A stretch of 64,000 bases of DNA, taken from NCBI GenBank assembly GCA_030770535.1, contig JASVEC010000030.1, positions 124,001 through 188,000 of the forward strand, given 5' to 3'. The stretch's first letter is position 1, and the number at the start of each line of letters is the position of its first letter. The notes beneath the pieces are model-generated. The model did no database searches and was not told where the DNA came from. It worked only from the letters and a program-made list of their open reading frames with translations. Positions 11,335 through 23,554 of the stretch are shown piece by piece. The DNA is from Batkoa obscura (Eukaryota; Entomophthoromycota; Entomophthoromycetes; Entomophthorales; Batkoaceae). The position numbers were made by a program, and so were the translations under genes.

Positions 11335-13439
11335 ATTTTAATTTACCTCAAATAAAATAGGAATTGTTTCAGTAGCTAATATTTCAGCTAAATAATTATT
11401 ACTAGTATCAATGGTAACACGATAAATAAATAAGCATTTATGAGATAAATCACAACCTCTAAACTAATCAAAATATTTAATTAATTTAATTCTATTCTTA
11501 TTTAAAAAATAGAAACTTACAAATTCTTTTAATCCTATAAAAAATATATGCTCTAATTTCAACTCAAATAAAGTATTCATTAAATTTCTTGATAATTTAA
11601 CAATTGTACAAAATTTATCAAATTTATCTTGATAATTTGTATCGGATTGATCAGGTGTTATTAAAGATAAACCAATCATTGAACAGATAGATAATAGTTG
11701 AATATTTAATGAATTCAATTTTAATATTAATTCTTTGTTAGATGTTATATATTTATAAATTAATCGTTGTAATTGACATATAAAATAAAGATTGGTATCA
11801 TCATTAGAATTCAATAAATAACATAAAACAGAATAAGCTATTTATACAAAAATAAAATTATTATCGTTATTATCATTATTATGTATTATTAATGTATATA
11901 GACTTACCTGAAAATAAAAACGTTTCATAATATGTTTTTATTTGTACTATTTCATTATATTTAGGCCATGGTTTCTAAATAAGGTACCTTTATTAAGTTT
12001 TATCTTTAATTTACTAAAAGAATTATTTACCTCCAACAATAATTTCATAGCAAATTCTCTTACTTCACTTACTGGTGAAGCCAATGATCTCACTAAAGAT
12101 CCATATAATGTCAATTCAATTGGACAATTTTGTTTTGTCATTTCCATCATTAAAACATCCCCTTTTTTAGAAATCATTATAACTAAATCCATCATTAATT
12201 TTTCAATTAAATTGTCATAATCTTGATTCAACTTAGCTGGTCCACTTAACCCTAAGGAATGAATTAAACTATCTAATATAATTTCATATTCATAATAAGT
12301 AAGTTTAAGTTGATCATTTAAAAATGTTTGTTGAATCAAATATTTTAAATTATTTAAAGAGAGTTCCTAAAAAAATAGTCAAATTTAATAACTAAATAAT
12401 TGGGTTACTATTATTATTCTACTAAAACTTACTTTAATCTTATTAGATGGTGAATTTAAGATACATAAATAAAGTCCTAATAATTGATAGATTTGCTATT
12501 GAAAATAATTAAATTAATTACTTTTTTGAAAATTTTAAATTAAAAAAACAAACTTACCGCTGGTACTGTAGTTGGATATTCCAATTGTAGATATTGCAAT
12601 GCAGTCAAAGCCTTATGACCCACTTGTTCTAAAAAAAATGGAATATTAAAACCCATCTTAAATATTAACTAGAAATAAAACTTACCATCAAACCCTCTTA
12701 ATCGAAATGGGATAAATAAAAATGATAATAATTGTCTCCTTAATGAAAATGGTAAGCTTTTCCTTTCTGAACGTTCAAACTTACCCAGCAATTGCTGAGC
12801 TTGATTGAGAGCTTTCATATATCCTAGATATGCTTCTTCTTGAATTGGGGAACTAAAGAAACCGCCAGAACTGAAAGTACCATGTAATGAGTTCTGTATC
12901 AAACTACCAAACCTTGTAGCCGTTGGGCTACTTGAGCCTGCCATTGGCTGAATATTAGGTAAATTTTTTAAAGTACCAGTTATAGTTGGAAAAGCAATGG
13001 AACTTCGATGACCTTCCTTTTCATTTAATACTAAAATATGAATCGTTTTCCTTAATTCTTGAATTATTCGTTTGGATTCTGTTTTCGGTTGACGTGGAGA
13101 CTTGAAGGCTTCAATACGTCGATGGAAATAGGAGACTGTGTGGATAGATAGATTACTAAAATTACTTTTAATGGCTCCTTTGAACTTCGCGTTTCGACTA
13201 TCTTTAAAACCAATGGGCTTGGTCTTGTGTTTTTCTCCTTTTGTTACAGTTGGATTTTTAGTACTTCTTGAGTCTTCAATAACAATATTGGTATCCGTTT
13301 CTGTACCTAACCAATTGGAATTGGGTTTTGAATTTGAAGTCTCAAATTGATGTTGATAGGAGCTATTTTGTGTATGAATATCATAAGGTAAACTTTCTTC
13401 TATTGAACCTTCTTTGCTATGTTCTACTATAGGTTCCAT
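6603..13439 (-). CDS. UNC80-like large helical protein (putative cation-channel accessory subunit)
   Basis: Eight exons: 13439-12686, 12628-12558, 12495-12433, 12366-12031, 11974-11908, 11837-11521, 11463-11347 and 11300-6603. They are joined by introns of 46-70 bp, keep frame throughout and give 2140 residues. Recognition rests on my recall of animal UNC80. Residues about 1385-1440 (FKRLFS...GY...FE.Y ...LFNLHREAFLFQMLGSLVP) match the UNC80 block HFNHLFSLSGY...LHRKPFVLQLFASVAP. Residues 1538-1565 (FSISNCFKLFITIIAYDPGS then LRS) match FSISEAIKLCVTVVAYAPES-FRS. UNC80 scaffolds the NALCN channel; in a fungus the candidate partner would be Cch1/Mid1. The protein is alpha-helical with Asn-rich loops, no predicted membrane anchor by eye, and a polar C-tail (about 1950-2100). 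Divergent from NDUFA2 (260 bp). A generic HEAT-like protein is the alternative. Confidence 0.65.
8508..8546. repeat. (ATT)n microsatellite in coding sequence
   Basis: Trinucleotide run on the + strand. Read on the minus strand it encodes an asparagine run in the UNC80-like protein near residues 1494-1507, in a presumed loop. Length variation is likely. Confidence 0.9.
11302..11331. repeat. (ATT)n microsatellite in an intron
   Basis: Makes up most of intron 7 (11301-11346) of the UNC80-like gene, next to its 3' splice site. Confidence 0.85.
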
Positions 13440-13698
13440 GATTTTATAATTTTTTCAATTAAAAAAACAATGGATTAAATTTAATTCAATTCAACTTTTA
13501 TATTAATTTTTTGTTCTAAAACTTAATAAAGGAACAGAACATTAGAGAGTCATTTAACTGATGGAATAGGAACTTAATGAAATTTTTGCAATCACTTTTT
13601 TGCAGTTGAAATTATTGCAAGTACTAGATATTGAAATTTGGATTTTTTTTGGAATTATACAATTGTTTTTTTCGTCTAAAAATAAAATCCATCTTAAA
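13440..13698. promoter_or_regulatory. Divergent intergenic region, UNC80-like / NDUFA2
   Basis: A 259-bp gap lies between the two start codons on opposite strands, so it must hold both promoters. No clear TATA box was picked out. Confidence 0.5.
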
Positions 13699-14131
13699 AT
13701 GGCTACCAAACTTACTACCTTAGCAAACTCCGTTAAAGAATTAAGAATTCATTTCTGTCAACAATCGCCAGCTTCTAAAGGGTTAAGGTAAGTCCTTTGT
13801 TTCATGATTTCCTAATTAAATCAAACCATGAGATTATATGTTAAGAAACTTTATTAATCAAATTTCAATTTCAACAGAGAATATGTACAAAATTCCTATG
13901 TTTCATTAAAGAAATCTCATCCACAATTACCTATCCTTATTCGTGAAGCTCGTGGTGTAGAAGCTCGTGTATTTGGTCGCTTTGGTGAGTTTATTTACTT
14001 AAATAATATTATGGGGATATAATTTTAATTTTGATAACTTTTTAGATAAAGGACAAGAAAAGAAAATTAATCTAGAAAATTTAAATGTGAGCCAAGTTGA
14101 TAGCAAAATCAAAGAATTACTTTCTCAGTAA
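13699..14131 (+). CDS. NDUFA2: NADH:ubiquinone oxidoreductase subunit NDUFA2 (B8)
   Basis: Exons 13699-13787, 13878-13984 and 14046-14131 encode 93 residues, close to the usual 99. The protein starts MATKLTTLANSVKELRIHFC, followed by CQQSPASKGLR and then SHPQLPILIREARGVEARVFGRF, the hallmark of the small thioredoxin-fold B8 subunit of the complex I peripheral arm. The ATG at 13699 is preferred over an upstream in-frame start because B8 proteins begin with this short segment. The single N-terminal cysteine (C20) is retained and the CxxxxxR spacing fits the family. Its presence shows a respiring mitochondrion. Confidence 0.92.
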
Positions 14132-15860
14132 AATTAAAAATAGGACCATTTTTTTAACAAATAAGTAGTTTATATGAACATTGATAGTTTTTTTTAAAGA
14201 TGATTTTAAATTTTTGGTGACCATAATAATTTTTAATGATTATCGGTAAGTTTAATGTTTGTTATGTATAGTTCAGATAAAGGCTGTCTCTAGTTCATTT
14301 TATATGATTTAAATGTATTAAGACTAGATATAGTTGATATTTAAAAAGTTCACTTTTGTTAACTTTATATTGTTATCTTAACTAGTAGCAAAACTTTTGT
14401 ATTTAATGAAATAAAATTATTCAAGTTATAGCAAAAACTGACAAACAGAGCTTTTTAGTCAAAATGATTAACGTTTAATCTTACTAAAATATATTTAATA
14501 AATACTGAGTTCATTGAAAAGCGGACTATCTAGTAATAAAAAGTAATATAGTTCAACTTCAATATGCTTATTATAGTAAATAACATTAGCTTATTGAAGA
14601 ATATTAGATTTAAAATCTTTGCATTTTGATTCTTTTCAAAATTGTTTCCATAATCTTTATCATTCAGTAATAAATATTTACAACTGTTTTTATAAATTAT
14701 AACTTAACAAACTATATGTATTTAAATCTTTGAAGCATAATAAAAACTCAACCCTTATACCTATTGTATCAAAAGACAATAAATGTCTATTCATTGTATT
14801 GATTATAACGCTTTCGTAAATTGAGAAATTTTAAGATAATCTTATCGGATTTAAAAATAAAAAATTGATATTTTTTGAATTCAATAAAAATGGTATCACA
14901 CCTAGAATGGATGGAGTAGCTAAATTCTAAATAAATGAGACTTATTACTGATAAATTCTTAGCAAGATAGTCTCATTTGTTTTGACATATGTATAAATTT
15001 AACTAAACTATTACTTAATTTAGTAAAGCTCATAGATTTTGGATAGTTTTATACTAGATAGAGTAGGAGGACTTTCATGTTTTATTAAACAAAGTAGAAA
15101 TTTGGTTCACTTAGAAGTGTGTACTAAAGTTTACAAATTATATTAAGTCCTTAAAGCTGATAGAGACATTTCAAATATTCAATTGAACTACAAATATTTT
15201 AAAAACTATTAAGTATTTAGATCCAAGTAAGACAAAGTCATTAAAATTATATTCAACTTGTTTTTTATAATTTAATGGGATAGATATTATCAAGCCCAAG
15301 TCTAATAAGTTGAAAGTATTATATTTAACTACAAATACTGCTTTTTACTCATTAGGTAACATAAATTCTAAACTTGTTTTAATTTAAAGTTGTTAAAGAA
15401 AAAGCTGTTGATACATTGAGTTCTAATTTTGGGAATCTAATAAAGCTCAATAATATATAATTGATAGGTCTCTCAGATGAACTTTTGAGAAGGAAGAAAT
15501 ATAATATAAAACTAATTGAAAACCTTATATTATCGTTTTAAGTTGCTATTGATTTGTAAATTTACTTGATCATGATTTTATTAAGCTACTACTTTAAGAG
15601 AGGTTTATATCAATGAAACGTTAGTAAATACACTCAAATTAGTACATAAAATAGCAACTGTATGAGTTACATGTTTTGGTTAATTAGAATAAAAGAGAAT
15701 GAAATTGATAACAAGCAACTATATAAACATCCATGTAACTATGTAAAAAAAACAGATATCGAGAACTTTTATAGTAGCTTAATTAATTCTCTTTCTTTTT
15801 TAACATTGTTCCCTAATGTTGAGTGATTAAAATTAAGGATTTTAGTCTACTAAATTATGA
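14132..15860. other. Long gene-free stretch
   Basis: No open frame of note, RNA gene or clear repeat was seen on either strand. The AT content is as high as in other intergenic DNA here. Confidence 0.5.
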
Positions 15861-15963
15861 TATGGGAGTGTTTTTTTTACTTCATTATTTTTTCCATTTT
15901 TTAAGCGCTATTTAAGCGAATTTTTTTTAGTAAAATTCTTAAACACAAAAATACACCCCCATA
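15861..15963 (-). mobile_element. M105 foldback MITE
   Basis: TATGGGAGTGTTTTTTTTAC ... ACACCCCCATA, TA at both edges. Paired with an opposite-orientation copy 171 bp downstream. Confidence 0.9.
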
Positions 15964-16134
15964 TGGATATTAAAATTCAATTATACTCTAACAAACTAAT
16001 ATTACTTATCTCCTCTTATCTTCATAAAACAGGAATAGAAGATGTGATTTATATTCTATTAGAAACTATACCAATGCTATCTTGGATAGAATCATAATAA
16101 ATTTACTGTTAAATTCAATAATAAAATGGGGATG

Positions 16135-16229
16135 TATTTTTGTATTTAAGAACTTTATTAATAATTTTTCCACTCAAATAGCACTTAAAAGATGGAAAAA
16201 GTAATGAAGCCAAAAAAAACACTCCCAAA
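16135..16229 (+). mobile_element. M105 foldback MITE
   Basis: AATGGGGATGTATTTTTGTA ... ACTCCCAAA. The flanks read AA on both sides instead of TA. Confidence 0.85.
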
Positions 16230-16402
16230 TGTTTTTTGTTTTTAACATTTGATAAATTTTAGTAATGCAATAAGATAATCCTTTCTAATTATTTATTTAT
16301 AAAAATATAATAATAAATGATAACAAAAAAAGCACACGTAGCAAACATAAAGATACAATATTTTTCTTTCTAATTAGTTATTTATTTTTTAGTATAAGAA
16401 TA

Positions 16403-16845
16403 TCAAGCTACTAACAAAATAATATGAAAATAATAAATTATTAAAAAAGCTATCACAGACTCATTTATTATTTTGCCAAAATAGGACTCAATTGTATTTG
16501 TATAAACTACCAATAAATTGCCCATTTTAACATTATTTTTAATCAATGCATAACCAATATTATTTGAAATAATACCACTAATATCCTGGTGTCTACATAA
16601 AAACTTGGTAGTTTTATATACTCCATTATCACCAAAACAACCAACTATAATCCTAACATCCCTAAAGTTAGACTTAATAAATTAAGTATAAACATAACAT
16701 ATTCACTATTTTAAGCAGCATTAGAATGTTTTATTATTTTATCATCAGCACAACTATAAAAATTTTCTTTATCTATAACTCGCATATTATCACGATCATA
16801 ATTTTTATGTAATAACTGGGATCCATAATTATCTTGAGTATCACT
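16403..16845 (-). pseudogene. Unrecognised coding-like remnant, two exon-like blocks
   Basis: Two open blocks look like exons. The first, 16845-16711, follows an AATACAG acceptor and reads SDTQDNYGSQLLHKNYDRDN and on to KHSNAA, then a stop. The second, 16661-16403, follows a TCTAACTTTAG acceptor and reads DVRIIVGCFGDNGVYKTTKF and on for about 86 codons, ending in a hydrophobic tail and TGA. I found no start codon and no canonical donor joining the blocks in frame, so this is probably a decayed gene, or an active one with exons I cannot resolve. No family recognised. Confidence 0.35.
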
Positions 16846-17152
16846 CTGTATTCACAGGATGTACCCATTAGTTGTTAGTTTTCTTCAGTTGTAGATTTTT
16901 CGTTCCAATAAATTTCTAAACAATCTATCGTTTAGTTGATCACTAATGTTTACTTTGATATTTAGTCAAATAATATCGTAAAGAACTATACTATATTATA
17001 TTGTAATTTAAGTGTACTATGTTTAATTTTGGAAAAATAACTATATTGCTTTAATCAATAAATTTCTTTTATAGTATTTCAGAAATCAAGATAGGGATTT
17101 TGGAAATGAAATGAATATATCAAATTATTTTCTTTTGGCTTCAACTCCTTTT

Positions 17153-18520
17153 TAATATACCATTACAACTTGAACAATTATCTGATATTCTTTTTGAAGA
17201 GACTTTTTAAAATGACAAACCTTATTGAACTGTTGGAGTAGTGCTTTTTGAGCAAATATATGTTTGGAATTACGAGTAGTCAAATACAATTCAGCTTACT
17301 TAGTTTACAGCCAAGAGGAGTTTAAAGGATATCAACACTATCAAAAGACTCTTATTAAAAAGAATGCAACATTAGTAAGGTATATAAACGTCTATAATGA
17401 TAGTTTCCTATTTTTAAATCATTTTCCGAATTTAGAATTCATATATAAGACATAGTTATTTCAATAGTAATGATGATATTGAGTTGTAAATCAAGCTACC
17501 AAAGTTAGAAAGGTTGGTTGTCAACTCAAACGAACATTCGCCATCGCTAAGTAGATTCAAAGACTGCTTGAATTAATTTGAAGTATTGGAGTGCAAAAAA
17601 TATAATATAATTATTAAAGATATTATTAGTTATTTAAATCCAATTAACCTAAAACCCTCAAAATTGTACTCTGGGAGCAATTTAGATTGTGATAATTTAG
17701 ATATCCTTAACAAAATTCATTAAATTAAAAATGTTGCAACTGATATCAGATAATTTATTCATCACTTCCACTCAAATCAATTCTAATATAAGCTTTGCTT
17801 CTTTTATAAAGATAGAAATTAGAGGGTTCGATTCTAGTTTTGATATAAGCTATTTGGTGACCTGAAAAAGATTAAAGTATAAAGCTATTAAATGATAGAT
17901 ATGATTGTTTTAGCATTAATAATAAAGGAGATGATATGGATCTAATGAAAGGTGGCAATATTATTAAGCTATGTTATTTTTGTTCATATTTTTAACTTAA
18001 CTACGAATTTTTAAAATTGTCTAATTTAAAAGAATTATATCAGGATGTTTTTTTTGGCTTCATTACTTTTTCCACCCTGCAAGTGCTATTTAAGTGGAAA
18101 AATTGCTAGTAAATTCTTAGACACAAAAATACATCCCCATATATTGTTGAGCTATTTAAAGAGCTATTAGAATCTACTTATTCACTCCCAAACATTCAAA
18201 CTATTAACATCTATCACTAAATTGCTTCAAAAGTGAGATATTCGATAAGCCTAAACTAAGAGATAATATTTTACATGCATATATATATTGAAAATAAATT
18301 TATAAAACAAATTAAGATTGACAATTATACTAATAACCATAATATATTTGGTAGATTCTTATCCATACTTCTAAATCTTGAAGTGCTTTAAATTGAAGGG
18401 ATCAAGTATGTGGATCCAAGCGAAGGTGAGATTATTGATCTTATACCTTCTATTCCTTTGTTAGTTATCACCACAATAGAATACAAGGATTCGAGTTTTT
18501 ATGATAAACTGGAGGAGGGC
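17153..18520 (+). pseudogene. Decayed F-box/LRR paralogue carrying an M105 element
   Basis: Near 17153 the frame reads PLQLEQLSDILFEETF, matching the F-box start of the gene at 1-1268, but it is soon closed by stops. A longer open segment at 17264-17455 contains YNSAYLVYSQEEFKGYQHYQ, equivalent to YSVYNHHYSFEEYRHIQ of the intact copy. LRR-like fragments follow out of frame to about 18520, interrupted by an M105 element at 18038-18141. Many breaks; certainly non-functional as a full-length protein. Confidence 0.65.
18038..18141 (-). mobile_element. M105 foldback MITE inside an F-box relic
   Basis: TATCAGGATGTTTTTTTTGG ... ACATCCCCATA. The GGG end has diverged. Confidence 0.85.
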
Positions 18521-18878
18521 TAACTGGCATATTGATATGGCCATAATAGATCAGAGCTATATTAAAATACAATGATAAAATATTTGCTATTATTGCTTTA
18601 GCTATATTTTCCAATTATACTACTTAATTTCTATTTTTTGATACTATTTTTGAGTTCACATAATAGCCACTAATTCTATTTTAGGGTATAAAATAAACAA
18701 ATTATTTTTTATTAATCTTTAGTTAAATTTTGACTGTTTTAATTGGTATTGTTTAAAAGAAAACTATGTTTTTAAGATATTCTCATTTTAGAATCAAAAA
18801 GGATTTTATCATTAAAAAGTATTGTTCATCTTTTTCATTTTATCCCTTTTTTACTTTAACTTTAAAAATTTAACTTAA

Positions 18879-20517
18879 ATGAATCGAATAAAATTGATGA
18901 CAAATAACATCCAAAGATTTTACACGACAAGCCAAGGGGGATTTGGACATATAGGGGTATTAAAAGAAGAAATGATACAAAAATTAGCAATAAAAAATGA
19001 GGAAGATAAAGTATATTTAGACTTGACATTTGGATTTGGTGGATATACTAAGATGATATTAGGTAATTATAAGCAAACAGTGATAATAAAAAAATAAGAA
19101 TTCAATAGCTGAAAAGATAGATATGATAAAGTGAAAGTTATCGCTTTAGACCAGGATCCAAATGCTTTTCTTAGAGCTCATCAGCTTTCTCTAAATCCAA
19201 GTTATAAGTAATATAATTTTTCATATAAGAGTATTGATTAACATCTTTATTTTGATGCAGAGGTCGACTAATCCCAATACTAGGGAAATTTGGTCAACTT
19301 GAAGAGCATTTGAATTTTTATAACCAACTTTACAATGAAGATAAAACAGTACCAAGGTAAAATTAGCACTTAACTTCAAATTCATTTGCTAAGTTTAAAT
19401 TCAGTTTTGAAAAAGTCGATGGTATAATTATGGACATTGGAGTATCAAGTGAACAAGTAATATATTTCAATCTTGTTTCATTTTATAATGTTTAATAAGT
19501 TTAGATAGATGATCCTGCAAAAGGATTTTCTTATAGTAAAGAAGGAGTCTTGGATATGAGGATGTGCCAATTGGATGTACGAGTAGAAGAAAAAATTCGG
19601 CAATTAGGATCAAAACAAGAGCTAATGCTGGAGTTAAACAAAAAGTTATATCTGGACAAAATCTTAACAGCGCATCAAATAGTAAATAATTTTAGCTACG
19701 ATCAATTGTGTGATATTATATTTAAGGTAAGGATAATGCAATTTATCTAGTGGTTATTAATAGCATATTAGTATGGAGAAGAAAAGTTCTCAAAGAGAAT
19801 AGCACAGGGCATAGTTGAAGAAAGAAATAAAAAAGTGATTAATAGTACTGCTGAGTTAGCAAACATTATCTTGAAAGTTTGTCCAAAACACCTCAGACCT
19901 AGTAAATGGAATAGCTACGGAAGTAGTTCACCACATCCAGCAGCAAGAACATTCCAAGGGTAATTGGTTACTATTGTTGAACTCTAATTTGTTGATTTAT
20001 TATTTATATAGTCTAAGGATTTATATTAATGACGAGGTAATATTGAGTTTAATAAAAATAACAGCTTTAAATTAACAAATTTTAGTTAAATGAGCTTAAC
20101 AAAGCGTTAGATAGTAGTGTTAATTTATTAAAACCAGGATCAAGGTTAGTAGTAGTAAGTTTTCATTCTCTAGAAGACCGATTAGTAAAAAAGTTTATCT
20201 ACCAACATATTAACCCAAATAAACATAAAGAAACCATTAATTTTGATAAAAAACAGAGCGATACTTACATCAAAGAATTAAAAAAGAAAAGAAAAGTTAC
20301 TCATCAGCATAAATTAAACTCTCTATTGAGCGATCAACAAGAATATGAGCAGCATAGTGATTTTGATAATTTTGAAGAGGAGGATGCTAATAAGCCTAAA
20401 TTTAAATTAGACGTATCAAAGTCAAATGCTCTTATCTTGCCTTCTAGTAAAGAAATTGAAATGAACTTTAGAGCTAGATCCGCAAAATTAAGATATGCTA
20501 TTAGAACTGAATATTGA
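18879..20517 (+). CDS. RsmH/METTL15-type mitochondrial rRNA (cytosine-N4) methyltransferase
   Basis: Eight exons (18879-19062, 19117-19207, 19261-19356, 19405-19456, 19505-19726, 19772-19959, 20012-20036, 20086-20517) keep frame and encode 429 residues. Family landmarks in order: [10 protein letters not shown] near residue 22, the SAM-binding [14 protein letters not shown] near 48, VIALDQDP near 70, [13 protein letters not shown] at about 129-141 followed by [19 protein letters not shown], the [16 protein letters not shown] segment near 270-286, and [16 protein letters not shown] near 308-323. The enzyme N4-methylates a small-subunit rRNA cytosine (C1402 in E. coli). The N-terminal RFYTTS looks like a mitochondrial presequence. 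All introns are 45-54 bp. Confidence 0.88.
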
Positions 20518-21000
20518 TCTTTTTTGGTAATACAATAAATAAGTAAATATCCTTATAAAAATAGAAAAACATAGTTGGATTTTATAAATAAAAACTATAT
20601 AGTATGATACTACATAACTAAGTTTATATTCTGTTTAGGAATTTTTAGTTTCATTACAACTTAATTAGTAGTAAAATCATTAAAACTATGAGTAATAAAT
20701 GTTTAGTTTCTAATTTTTTATTTTAAATCTAAATAGCTCTATATTATTATAAAATTTTCACCCATATTTAAACATTCTTTCGTTTTAATTATTTTTCATT
20801 CTTTTAACCAAAATTGAACACCTATTAGTTTCTGCTAAAAAACAACCTAAAAAAATGTTTTAAAACGCGTTTCATTTGTCATAATTTTGGCAGAGAATGC
20901 TTTAATTGGCAAATTAATCCCTAATTCTCTATAATAATTACACAAAGTTTTGCTCATACCATATTAAAAAAACTCACTTCCTTTTTTTAAATAACCCAAG
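20518..21000. other. Intergenic region
   Basis: No gene or repeat seen. It contains the promoter of the Mif2-like gene. Confidence 0.5.
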
Positions 21001-23159
21001 ATGAGTAAAAAGGCTAATTTTGATAATATCGGTATACAGGGAAGGTAATTAAGGGTAATATATAATCATGGTTATATTAAATTTTAATTAGACGAACCGG
21101 AGTTACTTTAAAGGAAATCAAAGTAGATGAAGATGGGATGCCTGATTTTGATGATATGTTTGATGTGAGCCAAAAACCTATAATTAGCCAAGCCTTTGAT
21201 GAAATTGAGTTTGATCAACTTCATGAATTTCCAATTGAAACCCAATATGGGGATGATCTCAGTAATAAAATTGCTTTATTAAAAGACAATAAGCCAACAA
21301 CATCAAATGAAAGCGATAACGAAGAAACATATAAAAAAGGCACTCATGGCTTGGATTCATTTGAAATTAAAGAGATAACAGACAATAACGTATTAAGTCA
21401 GAAAACTTTACTATCAAAGCAAGTCCCATTAAATAATAACAATGAAATAGATGAGGAATCAAGTAAAAAAGAAAAAAGAACAATTCAAACCCCAACTCCA
21501 ACTAGCACTACCTCACGAAGGAATACACCTCGAAAAGTCAAGACTGTGAACTACAATGAATTATATTTGAGCGATCCGCATAAATATTCAAAAATATATA
21601 CCCCGAGTACAAAAGATAATAATGTGATTACGAGCCCATCCAAAAATCTACGCAGAAATGATAATGATAGAATTTTAATAAAATCAGAAAATAGGAATTT
21701 GGTAAAAAATAAGGCATCAGAAGACAATTCGAACATTGACCTTGAGGAATCCTTTGATCAATTATCGCTTAAAAATAGCAATATAATATCGCGAAACAAA
21801 ACATTAGTACCAATCTTGAAAAGTGCACAATCTATAAATTCACCAAGAAAAATAAATAATAATGGAAATAAAAAGACTATGCATGTATCTTTTAATGAAA
21901 TTGAAAAAGAAATATGTAATAAATTTTATTTTTTTAAATTCAATTAATTTATTCTAATTAGCAGCGACGACCAGTATGAATTCCACCAAGAAGGGTAATT
22001 TCTAATTCTTATTATAACTAAATACATGCTAATTACTAGTAAAGATAACAATACAAGTAAGGAGCAAGATTTTGGAAATAATATACTTGATTCAATAAAA
22101 GATACTGAGGATCCAAAAAGCCCTGAGAACAAAGCCCCTACAAAGAAAAGAGGGAAGAAAAAAATTCTTTTGAGGAAAACCAAAAATAAGACGCTAGCGG
22201 AGTTATATGACAACGACTTTGCCCTTAGAGAAGAAAAAAAGAAGTTGCCAACTCCTAAGATAGTGATTAAACCAAAAGAAGGATTTAGAACAAAGAGAGA
22301 GGCTAGAGCTAAGGCTCCAGAAAAGAAAAGAAAAAAAGACTTACCTAAAGTTAGTTTATTTTTTTCTCCAGCTAACGAAGATTATCTTCCTAGTGATTAT
22401 TTTAATACTCCAAGTAAAAATGCTGGGAAGAAGAAGGGCTATACACGTTTAAATGAAACTAAAGAAGTTGAAAACAAAAAACCAAGCACCAACAAAACAA
22501 AGAACGATAGCTCAAAGAATGATTTGACTAAACAAACTTCAGTTGAAGTGTCGACATCTTTGAATCAAAGAAGCAAAAATAAAAGCCCAAAGAAGAGGTC
22601 ATTAGAAGATCAGGAAAATCGAGAAGATGATGAAGCGACACTGTCAGTAAGAAGAAGCAAAAGACATAGGATACAGCCACTTAAATTTTGGGAAAACGAA
22701 CAACCAAGTAGCTGTAAAGATCGAGGAGTTAATGAAATAGTTGAAGAAGATATATTTGATATAGGAGATAGCGACCTACCAAACAGTCAGAATGAGCCGA
22801 TCAAAGGAGAGGTAATAAATTCAAATGGTATAAGGAAGGAAATAGCTTCAATATATCCAAAGATTGAACCAATCATTAAAAAGAATTATAAACTTTACGT
22901 CAGTGCGCAACAACACCCCAATTTCCAAACTGGGCTATTATGTATCAATCGCCAAAAGACAGAGCCATTGTCAGTTAAGTCCAAATATAGGATCGTTTAT
23001 TTTGTTGCCCAAGGAAAAGTAGAGGTCACTGTTAATCATAAATCTCATACTGTTAACATACATCAATCTTTTTCAATTGCACCTAATACTGCTTACTCTA
23101 TTGCTAACTTAAATTTATCAGAATCAAAATTAACGTATTATTTGGCAGTAGAAGGTTGA
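21001..23159 (+). CDS. MIF2: Mif2/CENP-C-like inner kinetochore protein
   Basis: Exon 1 is 21001-21044 (MSKKANFDNIGIQG), intron 21045-21091, then a long exon from 21092. The N-terminus runs GRRTGVTLKEIKVDEDGMPD, typical of Mif2 N-termini. The middle is basic and disordered. RRSKRHRIQPLKFWENE, encoded near 22650-22700, is the CENP-C motif, which contacts the centromeric nucleosome. The last ~85 residues (LLCINRQ.TEPL..K.KY to YYLAVEG) form the cupin dimerisation domain. The junction at about 21915-22069 is unsettled. A donor at 21916 with an acceptor at 21961, followed by intron 21995-22039, leaves the frames one base apart. An acceptor at 22068 restores the frame but gives a less acidic peptide. 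The protein is about 670 residues. Confidence 0.85.
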
Positions 23160-23554
23160 ATCTTATAAAGCTAAAGCACATGTAATTACAGACAGATATG
23201 CTATTTAAAAACTTAAAAATTAATACAACTTTATTTAGTTACAGCTTAAATTATTTGCAGTTTTTCAAGGATTAAGTTATACCTTATCATTTAATAAACT
23301 AATTCTAATGCTATTTGATCATTGTTTCTTGTATTACAATTAAGAAAAATCCTGCCATTTTAATTACTGTGTTAATAGTGATATAGTCATCTAAAAATAT
23401 TAAATATAAAATTCATAATGTTTACAATATTCTTAAAATTCTAAATTTAGAAAAGATTAAGGAATAAACTTAGTGATTTAAAAAGGGACTAAAATTAACC
23501 TAATGTAAATTCATATGCGAAAATTGAATAGTTTATAACTTAAAAATATGCGTA

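Noticed and set aside
11942-12220. 92-codon + strand frame
   Set aside because: Antisense shadow of UNC80-like exons 4 and 5.
13699-14131. Origin from an anaerobic gut fungus (suggested by the AT content)
   Set aside because: NDUFA2 and mitochondrial EF-Tu imply a respiring mitochondrion with complex I.
15861-16229. Close - / + M105 pairs as the two ends of one larger transposon
   Set aside because: The roughly 150-180 bp between members of different pairs does not look homologous, and the pairing order is not constant.
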